Shown here: positions 54,776 to 64,000 of the stretch, piece after piece
How the letters are laid out: each line of letters begins with the position of its first letter
Position numbering within the stretch: position 1 is the first letter of the stretch
DNA from: G963667915 sp965197385
Lineage (GTDB): Bacteria; Acidobacteriota; Vicinamibacteria; Vicinamibacterales; UBA823
Length of the DNA: 64,000 nucleotides
Assembly: GCA_965197385.1 (NCBI GenBank)
Contig: CBDANA010000008.1
Coordinates: forward strand, 310,001 to 374,000
Direction of reading: 5' to 3'
Translations under genes and position numbers: made by a program
Notes under the pieces: model-generated
Database searches by the model: none
The model's input: the letters and a program-made list of their open reading frames with translations, nothing else
Told to the model about the DNA's origin: nothing

Positions 54776-55444
54776 CTCCAAGAGCAGCGCGTCCAGCTTC
54801 GCCTTGAGCCCGACGAGCCTGGCGTCAAAGTTCATGCTGTCGAGCAGCGAGTAGAACTGAATCGTCCCGGCCTTGTCGATGATGAGGTTGCCCGCAATCG
54901 CCACCTGATCCCGAGCCAGTTCGGGCTACACACCCTCGGGCGCGTAGGTCGCCGATACGATGCCGTCGCCATCGAGCAGAATCGGCACCGTGTAGCCCAT
55001 CTTCTCGGCCCACGACGCGGCGAGCTCCTCCGATTCCAAGACGTCGACCACGATCACCTCGACGTCCCGATCCGCGTAATCCTTGAACAGCTGTTCGAGG
55101 TGCAGAGCCTCCGCACCGCAGAACGGTCACCAGCTGGCCGCGAAGTGAAGCACGACGAACTTGTTGCCCCGGTAGTCGCCCAGCGAGACGGTCTCGCCTC
55201 TCGTGGTCACCAGATCGACGCCCGGCGCCGGCTGGCCGATCCAGAGATGCTGCGTCGTGAGCGCCTCCGGGGTGTTCGCCGGCGGCTGCGCCACGGCGAT
55301 GGCCGGCGCGGCCAACGCCAAGATTGTAGCCAGATCGAGATCACGAGCGCCCGCGGAAGCGTTCCTGACGTTATCGTGCGTCTCTTCTTTTTCTGTGGCA
55401 TACTTTTTCGGAGTGCAGCCGCAGCACCGATCTTTCAACCGCAT
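54770..55444 (-). CDS. Redoxin-domain selenoprotein (UGA in UxxC), with a later in-frame TAG
   Basis: The frame of about 224 residues is an AhpC/TSA (thioredoxin-fold) protein: APGVDLVTTRGETVSLGDYR, then VVLHFAASW. TGA (55127-55129, codon 106) sits exactly at the first Cys of the thioredoxin motif, giving W-U-P-F-C, followed by GAEALHLEQLFKDYADRDVE and AASWAEKMGYTVPILLDGDG. A GGTGC/GCACC hairpin starts 9 bases after the TGA. UxxC redoxins are an established bacterial selenoprotein class, and SelB is in this window. A TAG at 54926-54928 (after YAPEGV) also interrupts the frame near the end, which resumes PELARDQVAIAGNLIIDKAG to TGA at 54770. The N-terminus before residue ~40 is unusual (RDLDLATILALAAPAIAVAQ) and the true start may be elsewhere. 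Confidence 0.75.
55099..55117 (-). promoter_or_regulatory. bSECIS-like hairpin downstream of the UGA codon
   Basis: On the minus strand, bases +13 to +31 relative to the U of the TGA read GGTGC GGAGGCTCT GCACC, a perfect 5-bp stem with a 9-base loop starting GG. The spacing and loop start are compatible with bacterial SECIS elements that SelB binds. It lies inside the coding sequence, as in all bacteria. Confidence 0.55.
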
Positions 55445-55543
55445 CAGCGTCAACTATCGACCGCCGGAGCTGCCGCCCGTGGCAGAGTGATGACGCGACC
55501 GAGGAATGGGCCGGCTCAAGCAGCGGCCGGTCGGAGGAGCCTG

Positions 55544-57070
55544 ATGGGGCGTCACGTGACCTGGCGGTGCGGCCTGGCGCTGCTCGCGGCGGCCATGTCC
55601 GGCCCTGCGTGCCAGCAGCCCGAAGACGCGCTCGAGCGCCCCGGTCGCGCGCAACTCCTGATCGTCGTGGACGGCCTTCGCTCCGATCTCGTCACGGCCG
55701 ACCTGACCCCGCATCTCCATCGACTGAGTCAGCGCGGGGTCGTCTTCACCAGCCATCATTCGGTGTTCCCGACGGTGTCGCGGGTCAACGCGGCGTCGAT
55801 CTCGACCGGCGCCTATCCTGCCGCGCACGGGCTCATGGGTAGCTCGGTCTATATCCCCGATGTGGGCGCCGGCAGCAGCGTGAGTACCGGATCGAAGGAC
55901 GTGCTCGACGCGATCACCCTGGCAACGGATGGGAACCTGCTCACCGCCACGACGCTCGGGGAGGTGCTCGACGCGGCGGGCAAGACGCTGGTGACGCTGA
56001 GCTCCGGCACCCAGGGCTCCGGGATGCTGCTCAACCACACGGTAGCCGGCGGTGCGGTGATCCATCCCGACTACACGCTGCCAGATGGGCTCGGTGCGCG
56101 GGTCGCTGACGCGCTCGGCCGGCGCCTGCCCCCCGATGCCCCGATCGCCGACCAGACCCGATGGATCGTCGATGCCTACCTGCACTACGTGGCGGCCGAG
56201 CTCAGGCCCGACGTGGCAATCCTGTGGATGAGCGACCTGGACGACGCGTCTCATGCAAGCGGCGTCGGCTCGCCCGCAGCACGGACAGCCCTGGCGGCCA
56301 TCGATGCCGAAATCGCCCGGATCGACAGCGCACTCGACGACGTCAATATCCTGGTGGCGTCAGACCACGGTTTTTCGACGCACACCGGCGAGATGGATCT
56401 GGACGCGCTGCTGGCACCCTACACCGGCACACTCACCGACGGCTCATCCGATGTCGTGCGCGCCGGCGGCGCCATCTACGTCCGCGATGGCGATCAGGAA
56501 AAGCTCGCCGCAATCGTCCACGCACTCCAGCGCACAGCGGGCTACGGCGCGATCTTCACGCGGCCGACCACGGCGGACGATCCGGAGGGAATCCTGCCCG
56601 GGACGCTGTCCCAGGCGTTGATCCACTGGGACCATCCGCGCGCGGCAGACATTCTGGTGTCAGCGGACTGGACCCGGGACACCAACGAACACGGGCTCGC
56701 GGGCACGACGAGCCAGGGCGGCGTGGCCGGTCACGGGTCGGTCAGTCCGTTCGACGTCCACGCCACGCTGATCGCGGTCGGTCCCGACTTCCGCCAGGGT
56801 CTCGTCACCGAGCTGCCGACGGCGAACGTCGATCTGGCCCCGACCCTGCTCCACCTCCTGGGCCTCGGCGTCCCCCGCACGATGCAGGGGCGCGCGCTCG
56901 TCGAAGCGCTGCGCGACGGGCCATCCCTGACGTCGGTGCGCGTCGAGTCCAGCGTGTACACCAGCGAGTTGCCGTCTGGCGCCGCCCCGTACGCCGTCTC
57001 GGCACAGGTGTCCACCGTGGACGGCCATCGATACCTGGACTACGCCGAGGTGAGGCGATCCGGGCGGTAG
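55544..57070 (+). CDS. Alkaline phosphatase-superfamily phosphodiesterase
   Basis: A 508-residue exported protein (GLALLAAAMSGPAC) of the type I phosphodiesterase/nucleotide pyrophosphatase family. The first metal site is LLIVVDGLRSDLV, the nucleophile region is VFPTVSRVNAASISTGAYPA (Thr in FPTVSRVNAAS), further metal ligands are in ILWMSDLDDASHASGVGS and ILVASDHGFSTHTGE, and the last in VAGHGSVSPFDVHATLIAVG. ATG at 55544 has GGAGGAG at good spacing; the frame runs open well upstream. It is divergent from the redoxin gene, with about 100 bp between them. Confidence 0.88.
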   Translation: MGRHVTWRCGLALLAAAMSGPACQQPEDALERPGRAQLLIVVDGLRSDLVTADLTPHLHRLSQRGVVFTSHHSVFPTVSRVNAASISTGAYPAAHGLMGSSVYIPDVGAGSSVSTGSKDVLDAITLATDGNLLTATTLGEVLDAAGKTLVTLSSGTQGSGMLLNHTVAGGAVIHPDYTLPDGLGARVADALGRRLPPDAPIADQTRWIVDAYLHYVAAELRPDVAILWMSDLDDASHASGVGSPAARTALAAIDAEIARIDSALDDVNILVASDHGFSTHTGEMDLDALLAPYTGTLTDGSSDVVRAGGAIYVRDGDQEKLAAIVHALQRTAGYGAIFTRPTTADDPEGILPGTLSQALIHWDHPRAADILVSADWTRDTNEHGLAGTTSQGGVAGHGSVSPFDVHATLIAVGPDFRQGLVTELPTANVDLAPTLLHLLGLGVPRTMQGRALVEALRDGPSLTSVRVESSVYTSELPSGAAPYAVSAQVSTVDGHRYLDYAEVRRSGR

Positions 57071-57081
57071 GGTGTTCCCGT

Positions 57082-58245
57082 TCATCCGCCGAAGCGTCCG
57101 AGGCGGTACGACTCGAGCAAGTCCACCCGCACGTCGTCGAGGATCTCCTGTGCGGCGAGGTTGCCGATCAGCGGCGCCAGGGTGACGCCGCTATGCATGA
57201 CGGCGAGGTACACATCCGACTCCGGAGGCGCGAACCCGACCACCGGGTGGTTGTCCCTGGGTAGCGGCCGCCAGCCCAAGGTGACCCGGTCGAGCTCGGC
57301 GTTCTCGATCTCCGGAACCACCCGTGCCGCCGCGTCGAGCATCCGTTCGCCCACCTCGACTGACGTATCCGTCGGGGAGCCACCGAAGCCGGCCCCGGTG
57401 ACGATCCGGCCATCGAGCATCTGCTTCATGTGCGCACCCGGCGCGAGAACGACACGCCCCAGGATGCGATCGGTCGATTTCGTGTGGGCGAGGACGCCCG
57501 GAGAGTCCTTGAGCGGGACGTCGAGGCCCGCCATCGCCGCCACGCGCGGTGTCGCCACGCCGGCAGCGATCACGATGACGTCCGTTTCGAACGTGCCGCA
57601 GGTCGTACGGACCCCTTGCAGGCGTCCCGACCTGATGTCGAGGCCCGTGACCTCACACGGATACTCGATCTGCGCACCCCAGTCCCGTGCGCCGGCGAGG
57701 AGCGCCTGGGTGGCGGCGGTCGGATCGACGCTGCCCTCTTGCGTCGCGAAGGCGGCGGCCGAGACCGTTCCCGGAACGACCGTCGGCTCCAGTCGCTGGA
57801 GTTCATCGTCACCCACCAGGTGCACGGGGTACCCCCACGCCTGGCGCCCTCGCACCTGACGTCGCAGCCGCTCCCCTGCCTCGGCCGTGTCGAACCACGC
57901 AAGACTCCCGCCCCACTTCACGCGAAGGCCTGCTCCGAGCTCCCGCTCCAGATGCCGGTAGGCCAGCATGCTGAGACGGTTCAGGCGGTAGTAGTGGCGG
58001 GGGCGCTTACTGAAACCGGCATTGATCCACCCGAATGACTTACTGGTCGCACCGGCCGCCGGCTCCGCTTTCTCGAGAAGCCGCACGTCCGCGCCGCGTC
58101 GCGCCAGATGAAATCCGATCGACGCGCCGATGATCCCCCCGCCGACAATCGCGACCCGGTCGCGCCGACGCGGTTGCGCGCGGACACCGGGCAGGACGCC
58201 GAAGGCCAGGCCGCCAAAGAGCTTCAGGACGCTTCGCCGCTGCAT
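57082..58245 (-). CDS. FAD-dependent oxidoreductase (DadA/glycine oxidase-like) with Tat-type leader
   Basis: A 387-residue protein. It starts RRSVLKLFGGLAFGVLPGVR, a leader resembling a Tat signal with RR and a hydrophobic stretch, then the FAD dinucleotide fold VAIVGGGIIGASIGFHLARR with LLEKAEPAAGATSKSFGWIN, and has WGGSLAWFDTAEAGERLR, and in the C-terminal half TGAGFGGSPTDTSVEVGERM, then WRPLPRDNHPVVGFAPPESD and GVTLAPLIGNLAAQEIL. It resembles D-amino acid dehydrogenases (DAO family); the substrate is not known. AGGAAG precedes the ATG at 58245. Confidence 0.82.
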   Translation of the reverse strand: MQRRSVLKLFGGLAFGVLPGVRAQPRRRDRVAIVGGGIIGASIGFHLARRGADVRLLEKAEPAAGATSKSFGWINAGFSKRPRHYYRLNRLSMLAYRHLERELGAGLRVKWGGSLAWFDTAEAGERLRRQVRGRQAWGYPVHLVGDDELQRLEPTVVPGTVSAAAFATQEGSVDPTAATQALLAGARDWGAQIEYPCEVTGLDIRSGRLQGVRTTCGTFETDVIVIAAGVATPRVAAMAGLDVPLKDSPGVLAHTKSTDRILGRVVLAPGAHMKQMLDGRIVTGAGFGGSPTDTSVEVGERMLDAAARVVPEIENAELDRVTLGWRPLPRDNHPVVGFAPPESDVYLAVMHSGVTLAPLIGNLAAQEILDDVRVDLLESYRLGRFGG

Positions 58246-58303
58246 CTGCCTTCCTCTCGACTTTCTGTCGCTTGACCAAACCTGCAACTCACTGAAAACA
58301 AAG

Positions 58304-58389
58304 TGCCGAGGGTGGGGATCGAACCCACACGAGCCTTACGGCTCACAGGATTTTAAGTCCTGTGCGTCTGCCAGTTCCGCCACCTCGGC
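58304..58389 (-). tRNA. tRNA-Leu(UAA)
   Basis: An 86-nt type II tRNA on the minus strand. The acceptor stem GCCGAGG pairs with CCTCGGC, the anticodon stem CAGGA/TCCTG flanks the loop CTTAAAA (anticodon TAA), the long variable arm is GAGCCGTAAGGCTC, and the T arm is GTGGGTTCGATCCCCAC. A-type discriminator and no encoded CCA. It lies between the FAD oxidoreductase and a gene fragment. Confidence 0.95.
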
Positions 58390-58550
58390 GTACGAACCCG
58401 CCCGAGTCCTGCGGCAGGGGTTTCAGCCTTCGAAGCAGGCAAGCCGGTCGCTGTCAGTATCGTATCGCTTAACGCCGCGGCTCGGCGTCGAGGATGCCCT
58501 CTTCGTTCAAGTTGCTGACGCTCCCCCCTGTTGAAGCGCGTCGGACACGG

Positions 58551-58907
58551 ATGCTACACTCCGACGGCTTGGCCATCGTTCATTTCCAGCCGCCCATGGG
58601 TGTTCCTGTCCGCTCAGCCGGTCGCGCGGATGGCGCGACCTACGACGTCGTCCACGTGAGCTTCGACGGCCCGGACATGCGCGCCGACCAGTTCTGGGCC
58701 TACGTGAACCAAGAGACGCACCTCATGGACAAGTTCCGGTACCGGCTCGCGCAGGGCGCCGAGGGCGCGTTCTGGTGGAGGAACTGGGAGCGCCACGGTC
58801 CGCTGCTGGTGTCGACGCTGCGTGAGAACGACGCGGGCGCGACGATCCGGATGGAAGAGATCGTCGTCACGAATACGATGCCGGACGAAGTGTTCACGAC
58901 GCCGTAA
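58551..58907 (+). CDS. Fragment of a DUF6503-like protein
   Basis: A 118-residue reading frame resembling the C-terminal part of DUF6503-type secreted proteins: TYDVVHVSFDGPDMRADQFW, YVNQETHLMDKFRYRLAQG, and FWWRNWERHGPLLVSTLREN. No signal peptide or N-terminal domain is present in this frame. The gene may be truncated at the 5' side, because the tRNA region just upstream often marks insertion sites. Assignment is tentative. Confidence 0.55.
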   Translation: MLHSDGLAIVHFQPPMGVPVRSAGRADGATYDVVHVSFDGPDMRADQFWAYVNQETHLMDKFRYRLAQGAEGAFWWRNWERHGPLLVSTLRENDAGATIRMEEIVVTNTMPDEVFTTP

Positions 58908-58932
58908 GGAAAAAGGAAAAAGGAAGGAAAAA
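58908..58932 (+). repeat. Heptanucleotide-type tandem repeat GGAAAAA
   Basis: GGAAAAA is repeated at 58908-58914 and 58915-58921, then GGAAGGAAAAA. It starts at the base after the TAA stop of the DUF6503-like frame and runs into the following hairpin. It is one of three 7-bp repeats at gene 3' ends. Confidence 0.7.
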
Positions 58933-58949
58933 GGGGTCTGACCCCTTTT
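58929..58949. terminator. Bidirectional hairpin terminator between convergent genes
   Basis: AAAAGGGGT (58929-58937) and ACCCCTTTT (58941-58949) pair perfectly around CTG. The A run and T run would act as terminator tails in both directions. It lies between the DUF6503-like frame and the enoyl-CoA hydratase gene. The GGTCTGACC centre resembles the GTCTGAC in the ends of element D. Confidence 0.8.
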
Positions 58950-58952
58950 CCG

Positions 58953-59723
58953 TCAGTCGCTCCAGGTGGGCGGCCGCTTGGCAAGAAAGGTGGACACCGC
59001 CTCGGCGACGTCGGCGGTCCGCATGAGCTCGTTCAGATACAGCCGCTCGAGATCGGGCAACACCTGGGCCACATGCTTGCGCAGGCCGAGGCGCGCGGCC
59101 ACCACGGCATGGCGGAGCCCGGACGCCGAGCGGCCAGCCAGGTGCTGCTCGAACCACCTGTCGACGGCTCCCGCGAGCTCGGCCGCCGGCGCCACCAGGA
59201 CGATCAAGCCCGCGTCCCGCCACTCCTCCGCCGGCCGCGCCTCGCCGGTCAGAATGGCCTTCGTCGACCGCGCGTAGCCGACCCGCGCCGGTAGCAGAGC
59301 GGCCGCGGCCGGCGGAAAGGCGGCGAGCGCCACCTCCGGTACGCCGATCACCGCGTCGTCTGCGGCGAAGATGAAATCGCAGGCCAGGGCCAGCTCGAAC
59401 CCGCCGCCGAGGCACCGACCCTGGACGACCGCCGCCGTCGGCACCGGCACCTCTAGCAGGTCGTGAATCATCCGGTGCATGTCGGGCAGCATCCGCTCGA
59501 CCTGCCCTGGGGCGTGCTCCTGGATGCTCGCGCCGAAGCTGAAGTCCGAACCGGCCGCCTCGACGGTCAGGAACCGCAGCGAGTGGAGCTCCGCCAGCGT
59601 GGCGAGCTTCGCGCGCACCATGCCGACGACGCTCGCCGTCAGAACGTTCCCCTTCGGATTGTCGATGACGAGCCGCGCGCGCAGCGCCGCCGACTCGATC
59701 GCGAGACTGACCTGCTCACCCAT
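58953..59723 (-). CDS. Enoyl-CoA hydratase/isomerase family protein (possibly cyclohexa-1,5-dienecarbonyl-CoA hydratase-like)
   Basis: A 256-residue crotonase-fold protein: oxyanion-hole region VEAAGSDFSFGASIQEHAPG, the catalytic-type VVQGRCLGGGFELALACDFI, VIGVPEVALAAFPPAAAALL and the C-terminal helix. The FSFGASIQEH motif is close to that of dearomatising-pathway hydratases (Dch/BamR type), but generic crotonases also have it, so the reaction is not assigned. It starts with ATG at 59723 and is 25 bp from the YyaL-type gene on the same strand. Confidence 0.8.
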   Translation of the reverse strand: MGEQVSLAIESAALRARLVIDNPKGNVLTASVVGMVRAKLATLAELHSLRFLTVEAAGSDFSFGASIQEHAPGQVERMLPDMHRMIHDLLEVPVPTAAVVQGRCLGGGFELALACDFIFAADDAVIGVPEVALAAFPPAAAALLPARVGYARSTKAILTGEARPAEEWRDAGLIVLVAPAAELAGAVDRWFEQHLAGRSASGLRHAVVAARLGLRKHVAQVLPDLERLYLNELMRTADVAEAVSTFLAKRPPTWSD

Positions 59724-59747
59724 CCGCTTGGGCCTCCCCGTTTTCTG

Positions 59748-61880
<2,133 letters not shown>

Positions 61881-62045
61881 TATCTCCCGAAGACGGGTGT
61901 CGCTTTTTCCTCACCCATGGCCGGACAGAGGGCCGGCCGGCGGCATAATTGGCTGAAAAGCAGTGGGTCCGTGGCGTCCGAGCCTGGCACCGAAGTTGCC
62001 ATCCCCTGTATGATGTATGAATCGTTCGCGTATTCGTTGCCTGCC

Positions 62046-62066
62046 GCCTCCGCGTTTCGCGGAGGC
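62046..62066. terminator. Short GC-rich hairpin in the YyaL-pheA gap
   Basis: GCCTCCGCG-TTT-CGCGGAGGC, a perfect 9-bp stem, sits in the 290-bp gap between the YyaL gene and pheA, both read leftward. There is no clear T run, so its role as a terminator is uncertain. The rest of the gap shows no gene. Confidence 0.4.
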
Positions 62067-62160
62067 ACCTTCTGCCACCTGACCCGCCTCATGTGGTTGC
62101 AGGGAGGCATCGCTTGATGTCTCCCTGCCCTCGCCCACGCCGTGAGCCGCGCGGCGACCA

Positions 62161-62174
62161 CCACGGGCTGCTAG
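62161..62174 (+). repeat. Solo family A right end at the pheA stop
   Basis: CCACGGGCTG followed by CTAG at 62171-62174; the CTAG contains the TAG stop of pheA. Preceding bases (GCGCGGCGACCA) fit the family A right end only loosely. The left end is not found nearby, so this is a truncated copy. Confidence 0.5.
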
Positions 62175-63040
62175 ACGAGGTCGGCCGTCTCGCTCCTCGC
62201 GTCGGCACCGGAGCCGCCCGCTTCCGGCTCCTTCCAGCTCGGATACGAGCCAAGTGTCCGCACCACCGGCGCGAACTCGGCCAGATGCATGAGGGCGCGG
62301 GCGCACCGGAAGTCCTCCCGGTCCGCCTGGAGATCGGCGAAGAAAAGATACTCCCAGGGCCGCCCTGGAATGGGACGTGACTCGAGCTTGCTCAGGGCGA
62401 TATCGCGCAGGGCAAACACGCTGAGCGCCTTGAACAGTGAGCCGGGCGAGTTCGACACCGTGAAGACAATCGTCGTCTTGTCGGCTTTACCCTCCGTGAG
62501 GTTCTCCCGCGCGATGACGAGGAAGCGGGTGACGTTGTCGCTGAAATCCTGAATACCGGCCTTGATGATCGACAGGCCGAACACCTCCGCGGCGCGCGCC
62601 GACGCGACCGCGGCGGCATCCTTGAGCTCGCTCTCCTGAATCATCTTGACGCTACCCGCGGTGTCGTAGCTGGCGACAATCTCGACCCCCTCGAGCTCGC
62701 GCAGGAACCGATCGCACTGCGCGAGGGCCTGGGGATGCGAGTAGACTCGCGTGAGGTCCTCGACACGCGTGCCGGCATGGGCCACCAGGTTGTGCACCAC
62801 GGGCATGTGGACCTCCGCCACGATCGGCAACTCGTGCTTAAGCAGCAGGTCGTAGTTGCGACGAATGGTGCCGGCAACTGTGTTCTCGATCGGCACAATC
62901 CCGTGCGTCGCCTTGTGGCCCTCGACCGCAGCAAACACCTCTTCGAAGCTATCGCACGGCATCGGCTCGGCCGACGGCTTGAAGCGCAGCCCGGCTGCTT
63001 CACTGTAGGCACCTGGCGCGCCCTGATACGCAATACGCAT
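62171..63040 (-). CDS. pheA: Prephenate dehydratase
   Basis: Phenylalanine biosynthesis enzyme that converts prephenate to phenylpyruvate. The 289-residue protein begins RIAYQGAPGAYSEAAGLRFK, with HKATHGIVPIENTVAGTIRR in the PDT domain, SHPQALAQCDRFL, and the ESELKDAAAVASARAAEVFG stretch with the TRFLVIARE segment, followed by a C-terminal ACT regulatory domain (VSNSPGSLFKALSVFALRDI and the ESRPIPGRPWEYLFFADLQA segment). It is the stand-alone type, not fused to chorismate mutase. Its stop is in a family A end. Confidence 0.94.
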   Translation of the reverse strand: MRIAYQGAPGAYSEAAGLRFKPSAEPMPCDSFEEVFAAVEGHKATHGIVPIENTVAGTIRRNYDLLLKHELPIVAEVHMPVVHNLVAHAGTRVEDLTRVYSHPQALAQCDRFLRELEGVEIVASYDTAGSVKMIQESELKDAAAVASARAAEVFGLSIIKAGIQDFSDNVTRFLVIARENLTEGKADKTTIVFTVSNSPGSLFKALSVFALRDIALSKLESRPIPGRPWEYLFFADLQADREDFRCARALMHLAEFAPVVRTLGSYPSWKEPEAGGSGADARSETADLV

Positions 63041-63067
63041 GAATCGTGCTCCCCCCGAAAGCTTACG

Positions 63068-63748
63068 TCATTTCTCCCACTCGCCCCACCCCTGGCGCCC
63101 GACCAGCGGCACGAACACACAGCCTTCCCGACGCTCCTCGGTGAGCCGATCGCCGTCGCGCCGGACGACTGTTACGTGCTGCAGCTCGGCCGAGCCGATC
63201 GGAATCACCAGCCGCCCGCCGTCGGCCAGCTGCGACACCAGGCTCGCCGGCACGGCGGGCGCACCGGCAGCGACCATGATGGCGTCGTACGGCGCGAACA
63301 CCGGGACGCCCTCGCTGCCGTCGCCGTCGAGGACGACGAGGTTGACGATGCCGAGGCGCCGCGCGGTCGCCCGCGCCTGCGCCGCCAGCGCCGGTCGCCG
63401 CTCGATCGAGACGACGCTGCGTCCGAGCCATGCCAGCACCGCCGCCTGATACCCCGATCCGGTCCCGACGTCGAGCACGCGATCGTCACCCCCGATTGAC
63501 GCGGCCTCAGTCATCGCCGCCACCATGTAGGGCTGGGAAATGGTCTGCCCCTCGCCGATCGGGAGGGGACGGTCGTCGTAGGCCTGGGCCCGCACGTGCT
63601 CAGGCAGGAACTCGTGACGGGGTAGGTCGTGCATCGCGCGCAGCAGGCGCGGGTCGCGGATCCCGCGCGCGGCAATCTGCACGCTGACCATCGCCGCACG
63701 CCGATCGGCCTGTGCGTCGAGGCCCGTGCCGTGCACCGGCGCGGTCAC
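63068..63748 (-). CDS. pcm: Protein-L-isoaspartate O-methyltransferase
   Basis: Repairs isoaspartyl damage in proteins using SAM. The 226-residue protein has AARGIRDPRLLRAMHDLPRH, then LPIGEGQTISQPYMVAAMTE, the SAM site VLDVGTGSGYQAAVLAW, and FAPYDAIMVAAGAPAVPASL and LADGGRLVIPIGS. I take GTG at 63748, which gives the usual N-terminal helix; an ATG at 63691 would give 207 residues. It lies 28 bp from pheA on the same strand and is divergent from the small zinc protein upstream. Confidence 0.88.
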   Translation of the reverse strand: MTAPVHGTGLDAQADRRAAMVSVQIAARGIRDPRLLRAMHDLPRHEFLPEHVRAQAYDDRPLPIGEGQTISQPYMVAAMTEAASIGGDDRVLDVGTGSGYQAAVLAWLGRSVVSIERRPALAAQARATARRLGIVNLVVLDGDGSEGVPVFAPYDAIMVAAGAPAVPASLVSQLADGGRLVIPIGSAELQHVTVVRRDGDRLTEERREGCVFVPLVGRQGWGEWEK

Positions 63749-63781
63749 GACGCGGACCGCCCGCGCTGATATGATGGCCGC

Positions 63782-63964
63782 ATGCCGGAGCCCCCCCGCT
63801 CCAAACGCCCGTCTCTGCCGACCGTCCCACCGACGCGCACGACGCCGCGTCAGCGCGACAACGACGCCGTCATCTGCGAACGTTGCGGCGCCGACATGTT
63901 CCGGATGCACGCCGTCTGGCGCTGCCCCAAGTGCCGGTACAAGACCGATTGCTGCGGTTGGTAG
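63782..63964 (+). CDS. Small zinc-ribbon protein
   Basis: A 60-residue protein with a Pro/Arg-rich start and a C-terminal zinc ribbon: VICERCGADMFRMHAVWRCP, then KCRYKTDCCGW. The pairs CERC and CPKC form the metal site, and another CC follows. Small zinc ribbons of this type are common in Acidobacteriota and Chloroflexi and have no known function. Divergent to pcm with a short shared promoter region containing TATGAT. Confidence 0.7.
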   Translation: MPEPPRSKRPSLPTVPPTRTTPRQRDNDAVICERCGADMFRMHAVWRCPKCRYKTDCCGW

Positions 63965-64000
63965 GAAGGGCTCGACAGGCTCGGTCAGGCGCCGACCGGG

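Noticed and set aside
21735..54928. Pyrrolysine or amber reassignment as the cause of in-frame TAG codons
   Set aside because: TAG is a normal terminal stop in several genes here (purC, rnr, MacB permease), and no pyl genes are seen. Mutation or error is more likely; kept only as a low-level finding.
36473..58932. CRISPR array
   Set aside because: The tandem repeats have 7-bp units without spacers, and no cas genes are present.

Overview
The window is about 64 kb of GC-rich chromosomal DNA. I infer a Gram-negative, Acidobacteriota-like genome, possibly Vicinamibacteria. The grounds are duplicated orphan MacB-like permeases, secreted NHL-repeat and PQQ beta-propeller proteins, a decayed kinase-PEGA gene, a TolC/MacA/MacB efflux locus and a TonB protein. 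No rRNA or other taxonomic marker is present, so this is an inference from gene content.

Layout. 0.3-4.1 kb: purC, a small Fis-type HTH protein, and groES-groEL behind a sigma70-type promoter overlapping a CIRCE-like operator. 4.1-16.6 kb: a TonB-like protein, a tiny TatA-type protein, selB, rnr, an IS5-type element with CTAG target duplication, gatB and pckA. 16.6-26.4 kb: a SpoIID-like lipoprotein, an ECF sigma/anti-sigma pair, ispH, and an Spy-like protein followed by a TolC/MacA/MacB efflux operon whose TolC gene has an in-frame amber codon. 26.4-33 kb (minus strand): tesA-ybbA-ybbP-dksA-folK, DUF2784 and an M20 peptidase. 33-37 kb: S58 peptidase, sodium symporter, SDR and DinB-like genes, the first three translationally overlapped. 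37-45.4 kb: a decaying zone with a broken ADOP-type permease, a truncated kinase-PEGA gene, a frameshifted second permease and a broken CsgG-like gene among intact reductase and VWA genes. 45.6-54 kb (minus strand): secreted proteins, namely an arylsulfotransferase, a Tat-signal aminotransferase, two paralogous NHL lipoproteins flanking a cytochrome c, and a PQQ quinoprotein. 54.2-64 kb: a DsbD-N domain protein beside a probable selenocysteine redoxin, a phosphodiesterase, an FAD oxidoreductase, tRNA-Leu(UAA), an enoyl-CoA hydratase, a YyaL-type protein, pheA, pcm and a zinc ribbon.

Two things stand out. First, a family of short palindromic mobile elements (called A here; several copies are exactly 170 bp with 4-bp YTAR or TTAC flanks) is scattered through the window. 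Some ends are joined to or replaced by a second family (B) or by unrelated termini. The ends repeatedly coincide with stop codons of neighbouring genes, and one copy is inserted in frame inside the signal peptide of the CsgG-like gene. They look like MITEs that may be moved by an IS5-type transposase and that behave like Rickettsia palindromic elements. Second, the redoxin gene has TGA exactly at the first cysteine of its thioredoxin CxxC motif, followed by a bSECIS-like hairpin, and selB lies in the same window. This argues for selenoprotein synthesis.

Other repeats are three unrelated heptanucleotide microsatellites, each immediately 3' of a stop codon, and a 143-bp element with 15-bp inverted ends inside the efflux operon.
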